64,000 nucleotides of DNA. It comes from Massilia atriviolacea. Its GTDB lineage: Bacteria; Pseudomonadota; Gammaproteobacteria; Burkholderiales; Burkholderiaceae_D. The stretch spans positions 372,001-436,000 of the forward strand of contig NZ_RXLQ01000004.1 of assembly GCF_003953935.1 (NCBI RefSeq). Reading direction: 5' to 3'. The translations under genes and the position numbers were made by a program. The notes beneath the pieces are model-generated. The model was not told the DNA's origin. It saw only the letters and a list, made by a program, of their open reading frames with translations, and searched no databases. Shown here in pieces: positions 36,625-42,683 of the stretch (positions are counted from its first letter, which is position 1; every line of letters starts with the position of its first letter).

Positions 36625-36653
36625 AGTCTATACGCGCTCGGATAGACTTTCAA
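36625..36653 (-). promoter_or_regulatory. Promoter with overlapping operator dyad for the XRE/holin-like operon
   Basis: On the minus strand TTGAAA (36653-36648), a 17-bp spacer and TAGACT (36630-36625). The inverted repeat AGTCTAT-N10-ATAGACT (36625-36648) covers the region from -35 to -10, so a bound repressor would block this promoter. The dyad lies between the divergent XRE and S24 genes, where a phage switch operator is expected. Confidence 0.6.
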
Positions 36654-36671
36654 CAAGAGCACGCTACAAAG

Positions 36672-36700
36672 CTGAAAAAATCTATTCGCACGTGTATAAT
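36672..36700 (+). promoter_or_regulatory. Promoter of the S24 repressor giving a probable leaderless mRNA
   Basis: CTGAAA (36672-36677), a 17-bp spacer and a perfect TATAAT (36695-36700). The repressor ATG is at 36708, where transcription from this -10 should begin. There is no ribosome site. Lambda cI made from PRM is leaderless in the same way. Confidence 0.65.
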
Positions 36701-36707
36701 TGGCAGC

Positions 36708-37415
36708 ATGACTATCTCAGACCGCCTCACACACGCGATGGAAGAAGCCGGTTTCCAGTCGCAGAGCGCCTTGGCGCGCGCCTCCGGCGTACCGCAGCCG
36801 ACCATCAACCGCATCCTCAATCGCACTGGCACGCGCGGGCCGGAGGCGGCCACGCTGGCGGCCCTGGCGTCGGCCTGCAAGGTGGCGTTCGAGTGGCTGC
36901 ACGAAGGCACGGGGCCGATGGCGCGCCGTGGGGCCGGCGCGGACGGCTTGCCCGGGGAGATGGCGCCGGTGGTCGTGGCCGAAGACGGCGACCCGCGTTT
37001 CGTGCAGATCAAGATGGTGACCTTGCAGCTGTCGGCGGGCATCAGCGGTTTCCAGACCGATGCGGGGCACGATTCCGGGGCCACCCTGCCGCTCGACCCG
37101 GCCTGGGTGGGGCGCCACAAGTTCATCCCGGAGCGGCTGGTGGCCACGCGCGTGAAGGGCCAGAGCATGGAGCCGACCTTGTACGAGGGCGATATCATCG
37201 TGATCAACACGGCCGACAACCGGCCGGCGGACGGGGTGGTGTTCGCCGTCAATTACGAAGGCGAGGCGGTGGTCAAGCGGCTCTCGCGCGATGCGGGAGA
37301 GTGGTGGCTGGAGTCCGACAATTCCGACAAGCGCAAGTATCACCGCAAGGTCTGCCGGGGCAGCGACTGCATCATCGTGGGACGGGTGGTGCGCAAGGAG
37401 AGTGAGCGGATCTGA
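36708..37415 (+). CDS. XRE-S24 (LexA/CI-like) self-cleaving repressor
   Basis: A 235-residue phage-type repressor: N-terminal HTH (SALARASGVPQPTINRILNRTGTRG) and C-terminal S24 peptidase domain with Ser153 in GQSMEPTL and Lys190 in EAVVKRLS as the catalytic pair. A candidate self-cleavage bond is Ala110-Gly111 (LSAGISGF), at the usual distance before the Ser. It should be inactivated by RecA in the SOS response and release the divergent XRE/holin-like operon. No integrase or virion genes are nearby. Confidence 0.85.
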   Translation: MTISDRLTHAMEEAGFQSQSALARASGVPQPTINRILNRTGTRGPEAATLAALASACKVAFEWLHEGTGPMARRGAGADGLPGEMAPVVVAEDGDPRFVQIKMVTLQLSAGISGFQTDAGHDSGATLPLDPAWVGRHKFIPERLVATRVKGQSMEPTLYEGDIIVINTADNRPADGVVFAVNYEGEAVVKRLSRDAGEWWLESDNSDKRKYHRKVCRGSDCIIVGRVVRKESERI

Positions 37416-37556
37416 TGTTGTGAAAGAAGGCTGCCATGTTGAAAGCACCCGAGAAATGTGTGCGATGAAAAAATTACGTTCGGCATCCAAGCCCCTCGCC
37501 ATGGCCCTGTGCGTAGCTAACTTGGGCGCTGGCAAGCGACGCGAAGCAGGGGCCGA

Positions 37557-37838
37557 ATGAAGGCAGCCTGCATCAACGTGGGCAGGTCTGCGCTGGCAAT
37601 CGTGCTGGTCGATTCGGCCGACACCCTGCCCGAGCGCGGACCGGCAATGCTCACGCGCCTGCAGCCGCATTTTCCTACCCTGCCGATCATGCTGGTGTCG
37701 ATCGAGGACAATGGCTTTCGCGCGTACGCCACCTTCCAGACCAGCGAACTGCTGGCGCTGGTGCAGCTTGAGCATGTCGAGTTTGTCGAGATCGATGTCG
37801 ATGCCGGACCCGCTGATGCGGGCGTTTTGCCGTTCTAG
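37557..37838 (+). CDS. Hypothetical protein downstream of the S24 repressor
   Basis: A 93-residue soluble protein with alternating beta and helix patterns (ALAIVLVDSADTLPERG, PIMLVSIEDNGFRAYATF, FVEIDVDAG) and no recognised motif. Its ATG overlaps the TGA of a tiny in-frame ORF that begins MKKLRSASK (about 37465-37560), which may be a leader peptide or noise. The ribosome site is weak (GGGG about 5 bases before). The regular acidic C-terminus and codon pattern make it a plausible gene. Confidence 0.45.
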   Translation: MKAACINVGRSALAIVLVDSADTLPERGPAMLTRLQPHFPTLPIMLVSIEDNGFRAYATFQTSELLALVQLEHVEFVEIDVDAGPADAGVLPF

Positions 37839-37842
37839 CCTG

Positions 37843-38148
37843 TCACGGCGCCCCGCTTCCCTCGTGGCTCACTTGCCGGGCAAGGACAAAGGCGTTGCGC
37901 CGGCCGGGATGTGCGTCTTGAGGCGGCGCAAGGCGGCGCAAGGCGGCGAGGATCTGCTGCACGCTGTGGCCGATCGGATAGGCCATCGCATGTCCTCTGC
38001 CCTTTGGGTCGAGAAACAATACTTCGGCCACGCCTGGTCGCGGCGTGCGGTCGCAGCTGGTTTCGTCGGCCGGCACGTCCGCCGCTGCAGTGGCGGACAC
38101 GAGCAAAAGTAGCGCGAACGAGAGGCAAGCGCGGGCAAGGAGTTTCAT
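37843..38148 (-). CDS. Small secreted hypothetical protein
   Basis: A 101-residue protein beginning with a clear signal peptide (MKLLARACLSFALLLLVSA, cleavage after TAAA near residue 23). The mature part is short and includes AEVLFLDPKGRGHAMAYPIGHS. A 10-bp tandem repeat (37921-37948) lies inside the coding region and encodes LRRL-type residues; each gain or loss of one unit would change the frame for the last 30 or so residues. The start at 38148 has an AAGTCC upstream, not a strong ribosome site. Confidence 0.5.
   Translation of the reverse strand: MKLLARACLSFALLLLVSATAAADVPADETSCDRTPRPGVAEVLFLDPKGRGHAMAYPIGHSVQQILAALRRLAPPQDAHPGRRNAFVLARQVSHEGSGAP
37921..37948. repeat. 10-bp tandem repeat (AGGCGGCGCA x 2.8)
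   Basis: Two full perfect copies of AGGCGGCGCA and a third partial copy of 8 bp. It lies within the small secreted-protein gene. The unit length is not a multiple of three, so copy-number change would alter the reading frame. Confidence 0.8.
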
Positions 38149-38243
38149 GTGGACTTCAGGGATTGACGGATGCCTGCGGTGGGTCCAGAAATGCGTGGAA
38201 CCGGTCCGCTCCGGCGGCAAGTGTGGATCGGTGCCGGAGTCGG

Positions 38244-38317
38244 TGGAGCGGGTGAAGGGAATCGAACCCTCGTCGTAAGCTTGGGAAGCTTCTGCTCTAC
38301 CATTGAGCTACACCCGC
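38244..38317 (-). tRNA. tRNA-Gly (anticodon CCC)
   Basis: A 74-nt cloverleaf on the minus strand. The 7-bp acceptor GCGGGTG/CACCCGC, D arm AGCTCAATGGTAGAGC, anticodon loop TTCCCAA giving CCC, T arm GGGTTCGATTCCC, and an encoded CCA end (38246-38244). It closely resembles the E. coli tRNA-Gly(CCC). It reads GGG codons and lies 85 bp after tRNA-Arg, probably in one transcript. Confidence 0.95.
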
Positions 38318-38402
38318 GTGCAAGGCATTCTACGCTGGATCGACTGTTACCGACAAGTTTCCCTCGCCTCAAAATGAGGATGGGCAAGGCCGATTGTCTT
38401 GT

Positions 38403-38478
38403 TGGTGCGGCTGGCGGGGATCGAACCCACAACCCTTGGCTTCGGAGGCCAATACTCTATCCATTGAGCTACAGCCGC
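38403..38478 (-). tRNA. tRNA-Arg (anticodon CCG)
   Basis: A 76-nt cloverleaf on the minus strand. Acceptor GCGGCTG/CAGCCGC, anticodon stem TTGGC/GCCAA around loop CTCCGAA giving CCG, T arm GTGGGTTCGATCCCC, and an encoded CCA (38405-38403). It reads CGG codons, which are common in this GC-rich genome. Confidence 0.95.
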
Positions 38479-38525
38479 ATTCCTGGTCCGCTTCGGACGC
38501 CTGGACGACCTGGACGGTCGCAGGC

Positions 38526-38555
38526 ATTATAAGCTCCCCGCCGCCCTCTACCCAA
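38526..38555 (-). promoter_or_regulatory. Promoter for the tRNA-Arg/tRNA-Gly unit
   Basis: TTGGGT (38555-38550), an 18-bp spacer, and a perfect TATAAT (38531-38526) on the minus strand, followed by a GC-rich discriminator. The predicted start is about 40 bp before the tRNA-Arg 5' end. A GC-rich discriminator is typical of stable-RNA promoters under stringent control. Confidence 0.65.
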
Positions 38556-38757
38556 GGGATTTCGAATCCGTCGTCATCTTGCCCTCAGGATTTCGCGCCC
38601 ACCCGCCCTTTTCTCCCGGTGCGGGCCGGGCTTGCAAGCAGTCATCCCAAACTTCGGGCCGAGGCCTGCGACTTTGTCGGACCACAAACCCGTGCCAGTC
38701 GCCTGCATCGACAATGGGCCGCCGGGCTGCCGCCCGGGCCGTGTAAAGGAGAGCGAC

Positions 38758-39867
38758 ATGAGCAAGCGCTTTGCAACATTTCTCGATATGTCGCTGTGGA
38801 TCAGCGCCATGACGGCGCTCGTGTACCACGTGCGCTTCCTCATGTTCGTCGACTACGAGACAGTGCAGGCGCGCTCGTGGCTCGACCAGGCATTCTATTT
38901 CCTCAGCGGACTGGGACACGAGGCGTTCGCCGTCTTCTTCGTCGTCAACGGCATCTTCGCCGGCCTGTTCCTGCGGCGCATGCCGGCGCCGCAGGGCGAC
39001 CGTGCCCTGCTCGGCCGCTGGTGGCGCTCGCACCTGGCGCTGTTGCCGGTCCTGGCGCTGGGCGGCCTGCTCGACCTGGCCGGCGCGCATTTTCTCAACG
39101 GATCGGGCCTGTACTCGGACTTTCCGGCGTTTAGCACGGTCACCCTGAGCTGGAGTGCGTTTCTCGGCAACCTGTTCATGCTGCAACCCGCGCTGGCGCC
39201 CACCTTCGGCAGCAACGGCATGCTGTATCTGTATGCCTACCTCTGGTGGTCCTGCTGCCTGCTGGTGCTGCTGCGGCGCGCCTGGCGCAGCCACGCGCCC
39301 TCGGACGCGGCGAGCGGCGCGGCGCTGCTGCTGGCGCTGGCGCTGTGGATGCCGTCCACCTTCTGGCCCTGGCTGACGGTCTGGCTGCTGGGCGTGGCAG
39401 TGGGCCTGCGCGGACCGTGGCCGCGCCCCCTGCTCCACCCGCTGGCGGCCTGGGCCCTGCTGGCGGCGGCGATCGTGTTTTCGCGCCTCGCGGGAGCCCG
39501 CACCGACCTGTTGCCGGCTCCATGGGGAACATGGCTGATGCTGTGGAAGTACGTGCTCGTCGGCATAGGATTTGCCGCCGTCGCCAGCGTGCTCCACCAC
39601 CGCCCGATGGCCCCGGCGGCGGCCGGCGCGGCGCCCTCCCTGCTGGCCCGCCTGAACCGCCAGCTGGCCGACGGCGCCAGCGTGGCCTTCCTGTTTCATT
39701 TTCCCTTGATGATGCTGCTCACCGCACTCGGCGCCGACCTGTTCGGACACCGCCTGATGCAGCAGCCGGGGCCGCTTTGCTATGCGCTGGTGGGCGCCAT
39801 CGTCGCCCTCTGCTACGGCGCCAGTATTGCGCTGGTGCGCTGCATCGGCGTGCGCCAACTTGCCTGA
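38758..39867 (+). CDS. Acyltransferase-3-family membrane protein
   Basis: A 369-residue inner-membrane protein with about ten hydrophobic helices. The first helix carries TALVYHVRFLMF, matching the catalytic-His region of acyltransferase 3 (as in OpgC, OafA and NodX). These enzymes move acyl groups, often acetyl or succinyl, onto exported glycans. The start at 38758 follows AAAGGAGAGCGAC. No glycan genes are adjacent, so the acceptor is unknown. It ends 19 bp from the convergent UdgX gene. Confidence 0.8.
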   Translation: MSKRFATFLDMSLWISAMTALVYHVRFLMFVDYETVQARSWLDQAFYFLSGLGHEAFAVFFVVNGIFAGLFLRRMPAPQGDRALLGRWWRSHLALLPVLALGGLLDLAGAHFLNGSGLYSDFPAFSTVTLSWSAFLGNLFMLQPALAPTFGSNGMLYLYAYLWWSCCLLVLLRRAWRSHAPSDAASGAALLLALALWMPSTFWPWLTVWLLGVAVGLRGPWPRPLLHPLAAWALLAAAIVFSRLAGARTDLLPAPWGTWLMLWKYVLVGIGFAAVASVLHHRPMAPAAAGAAPSLLARLNRQLADGASVAFLFHFPLMMLLTALGADLFGHRLMQQPGPLCYALVGAIVALCYGASIALVRCIGVRQLA

Positions 39868-39886
39868 GGTCCGACCGTGTCCCGCC

Positions 39887-41362
39887 TCATGACAGCGGCG
39901 CCGCCAGTTCGCGCGCCTGGCGGAAACCGTCGACCATCACGCCGAAGGCTTGCGCCTTCATGTCCTCGCCCGGCACGCGCAGGATATACGACGGGTGGTA
40001 CACCACCACCACCCAGCGTCCCTCGTGCAGGAAGGGCTTGCCCAGCACCTCCTTGAGGGTGGCGTGCGGATTGCCGGTCACCGCCTTGAGCGCGGTGCTG
40101 CCGAGGGCAACGACCACCTCGGGCTGGACCTGCTCCAGCTCGCTACTGAGCCAGTAGGCGCAGGCATCGACCTCGCGCTGGGCCGGGGTCTTGTGCATGC
40201 GCCGCTTGCCGCGCGGTTCCCATTTGAAGTGCTTGACGGCATTGGTGAGGTAGATCGCGCGCCGGTCCAGCTCGGCCTTGGCCATGGCGCGGTCCAGCAG
40301 TTGCCCGGCCGGACCGACAAAGGGCAAGCCGGCCAGGTCTTCCTGGTCGCCCGGCTGCTCGCCCACCAGCATGATGCGCGCCGCCTGCGGGCCGACCCCG
40401 CCGACCGCCTGGGTCGCGTGCTGCCACAGTTCGCAGCGGCGGCACTGGTCGAGCGTGGTCGGCGCGTCGCGCTGCGGCTGGGCCTTGTCGGCGGAAATGG
40501 GAATGACGGTGCCGCCGCGCTGCCCCACGCTGTGGGTCTGGCCCACCTTGCGCGCCCCGGCCGCCGCCTGCGACACCATCTCGGGCACGACAGCGCCTTC
40601 GGGCAGGTTTTTCCAGAAGCGCGTGGGGATGTGCCCGTGCATCAGGTCGGCGTTCAGGCGCGCCGGGTTGAAGATGCTGCGGTAATAGGTGAGCCACAGG
40701 GCTTCGCCGGCATCGTCGATGTCTTCGGGGCCGCGCATCAGCGGGCCGGTGCTGTGCAGGGTGGCGCCGTCCCACAGCACGCTGGCCTCGGGCGTGGCGA
40801 TCATCCAGCTGACCTTGCCCATGCGGCTGGTGAAGTGGCGCGCCACCTGCGGCAGCACGTCGTGGGCCGGTTCGAACCAGGCCACGAAACGGGGCGGGCC
40901 GGCGTCTTCGCGCCGTTCGCGGAAACGGATGTAGGCATGCATGTCGTGTTCCTCGCGGTGCACCGCCTTGACCATGGCGTGCAGGCGGGCGCCGTCTTCG
41001 TCGGCGGCCGAGAGCACGTCTTTTTCGCCCTGTTGCCAGCGCCACAGCACGAGATACAGGAAGGCCCAGCGGTTCGGCACGCGGCAGCAGGCCGCGCTTT
41101 GCAGCATGTCCATCAGCTGGCGCGGAATGCGCATGGTGGACTTGCTGTCCGGTTGGACCGCATGCGCGGCCGCCGGTTCCGCGCCCTGCGAAAAAAGATC
41201 GCCATCGTCCTTGTGCGAAATCCATTGCACCGCGTGGGGCGGCACTTTGTGCGCCAGCAAGTCGCGCGCGGCGTGGCGCCATTGCTCGAAGGAATGGACC
41301 AGGACCGGACGCCCCGCCGCGGCGGACGCGGCCGCGCTTACGCCGCCTGCAATTCCGCCCAT
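39887..41362 (-). CDS. UdgX-family uracil-DNA glycosylase fused to DUF4130 (TIGR03915) domain
   Basis: A 491-residue fusion. The N-terminal part (about 18-260) is the DUF4130 'SAM partner' domain. The C-terminal part (about 300-485) is a family-4-like uracil-DNA glycosylase with GEQPGDQED (334-342), Cys pair CRRC (307-310), HPSY (456-459) and the UdgX-specific loop KRRMHKTP (386-393). His390 matches the histidine of mycobacterial UdgX that bonds covalently to the abasic sugar after uracil removal. The start overlaps the end of the radical SAM gene by 25 bp, and both lie behind a LexA box. Confidence 0.92.
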   Translation of the reverse strand: MGGIAGGVSAAASAAAGRPVLVHSFEQWRHAARDLLAHKVPPHAVQWISHKDDGDLFSQGAEPAAAHAVQPDSKSTMRIPRQLMDMLQSAACCRVPNRWAFLYLVLWRWQQGEKDVLSAADEDGARLHAMVKAVHREEHDMHAYIRFRERREDAGPPRFVAWFEPAHDVLPQVARHFTSRMGKVSWMIATPEASVLWDGATLHSTGPLMRGPEDIDDAGEALWLTYYRSIFNPARLNADLMHGHIPTRFWKNLPEGAVVPEMVSQAAAGARKVGQTHSVGQRGGTVIPISADKAQPQRDAPTTLDQCRRCELWQHATQAVGGVGPQAARIMLVGEQPGDQEDLAGLPFVGPAGQLLDRAMAKAELDRRAIYLTNAVKHFKWEPRGKRRMHKTPAQREVDACAYWLSSELEQVQPEVVVALGSTALKAVTGNPHATLKEVLGKPFLHEGRWVVVVYHPSYILRVPGEDMKAQAFGVMVDGFRQARELAAPLS

Positions 41363-42570
41363 AAATCCAGCTGCCGAGGTGAATGCTCGGCCATCGAGCG
41401 GCGCAGGACCTCGGACGCGGTGGTGTCCGAGGCCGGCCGGTAGTCGGCCGTGACGATGAAGGGGGCGATTTTTTTCATGCTGCAGCGCAGGCGGGTCAGG
41501 TCGGCGTAGCGGATGCGGCGCAGGCGGCGCAGTTCCACCAGCCGCTTGGCGTTGCGCAGGCCGATGCCCGGAATGCGCGCGATCATCGTCTCGTCGGCCA
41601 TGTTCAGGTCCATCGGGAAATGCTCGCGGTGCGCCAGCGCCCAGGCCAGCTTGGGGTCGATGTCGAGCGCCAGGTTGCCGGCCGCCGGCAGCAGTTCGGC
41701 CGCGTTGAAGCCATAGCCGCGCATCAGGAAGTCGGCCTGGTACAGCCGGTGTTCGCGCTGCATGGGCGGCGGCGCCAGCGGCACGCTGTCGGGGCTCTGC
41801 GGGATCGGGCTGAAGGCCGAATAGTAGACGCGCTTGAGCTTGTAGCTGCCGTACAGGGTTTCGGCGGTGTTGAGGATGGTCTGGTCGTCGCTGGCGTCGG
41901 CGCCGACGATCATCTGCGTGCTCTGCCCGGCCGGCGCGAACTTGGACGCGCGCGGCTCTTCGGCCTTTTCGTCGAGCTTGCGGCGGATCGAGCCCATCGC
42001 CAGCTTGATGGTGTGCACGCTTTTTTCGGGCGCCAGGCGCGTGATGCTGCCTTCGGTCGGCAGCTCGATGTTGACGCTGAGCCGGTCGGCATACTTGCCG
42101 GCGGCCGCGATCAGGGCGGCGTCGGCGTCGGGAATGGTCTTGAGGTGGATATAGCCACGGAAGTTGTGGACTTCGCGCAACTGGCGCGCGATCGCCACCA
42201 ATTGCTCCATGGTGTAGTCGGCCGACTGGATGATGCCGGAACTGAGGAACAGGCCATCGATATAGTTGCGCAGGTAAAAATCGACAGTCAGCTTGACCAC
42301 TTCATCGACCGAAAAGCGCGCGCGCGGCACGTTGGACGTGCGCCGGTTGACGCAGTACTGGCAGTCGTAGACGCAAAAATTGGTCAGCAGGATCTTGAGC
42401 AGGGACACGCAGCGCCCGTCCGGCGTATAGCTGTGGCAGATGCCCATGCCGTTGGTGGCGCCGATGCCGTCCTTGCCCTCCGACGAACGCCTGGGCGCGC
42501 CGCTGCTGGCGCAGGAAGCGTCGTATTTGGCCGCATCGGCGAGGATTTCGAGCTTGTCGGTCAGTTCCAT
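41338..42570 (-). CDS. Putative DNA modification/repair radical SAM protein (TIGR03916)
   Basis: A 410-residue enzyme with the radical SAM cluster C-x3-C-x2-C (Cys66, Cys70, Cys73 in CVYDCQYC) and a C-terminal helix-hairpin-helix (DETMIARIPGIGLRNAKRLVELRRLRRI) that suggests DNA binding. An extra Cys-rich segment lies at residues 20-54. The family is found with DUF4130/UdgX proteins and is predicted to act on damaged DNA, but the reaction is unknown. The start at 42570 is the only ATG before a stop-free region covered by the neighbouring gene; a perfect LexA box ends 16 bp upstream. Confidence 0.92.
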   Translation of the reverse strand: MELTDKLEILADAAKYDASCASSGAPRRSSEGKDGIGATNGMGICHSYTPDGRCVSLLKILLTNFCVYDCQYCVNRRTSNVPRARFSVDEVVKLTVDFYLRNYIDGLFLSSGIIQSADYTMEQLVAIARQLREVHNFRGYIHLKTIPDADAALIAAAGKYADRLSVNIELPTEGSITRLAPEKSVHTIKLAMGSIRRKLDEKAEEPRASKFAPAGQSTQMIVGADASDDQTILNTAETLYGSYKLKRVYYSAFSPIPQSPDSVPLAPPPMQREHRLYQADFLMRGYGFNAAELLPAAGNLALDIDPKLAWALAHREHFPMDLNMADETMIARIPGIGLRNAKRLVELRRLRRIRYADLTRLRCSMKKIAPFIVTADYRPASDTTASEVLRRSMAEHSPRQLDLWAELQAA

Positions 42571-42585
42571 GGGCTTGGCGCTCAA

Positions 42586-42601
42586 CTGTATATATATACA
42601 G
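42586..42601. promoter_or_regulatory. LexA (SOS) box of the radical SAM/UdgX operon
   Basis: CTGTATATATATACAG, a perfect CTGT-N8-ACAG palindrome with the alternating AT core of the strongest E. coli LexA sites. It lies 15 bp upstream of the radical SAM ATG and overlaps the TATATA sequence that would serve as -10, so LexA would block transcription directly. Confidence 0.9.
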
Positions 42602-42683
42602 TATGGTACACCATTCCCCTGGCGCGGCGCACACGCTGTGCGCGCCCTGTGCGGGAATGCGACGCCGGCCCGCGGCGGCCGGA

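Noticed and set aside
36625-36648. The switch dyad as a LexA box
   Set aside because: AGTCTAT-N10-ATAGACT does not fit CTGT-N8-ACAG; it is better read as the S24/XRE repressor's own operator.
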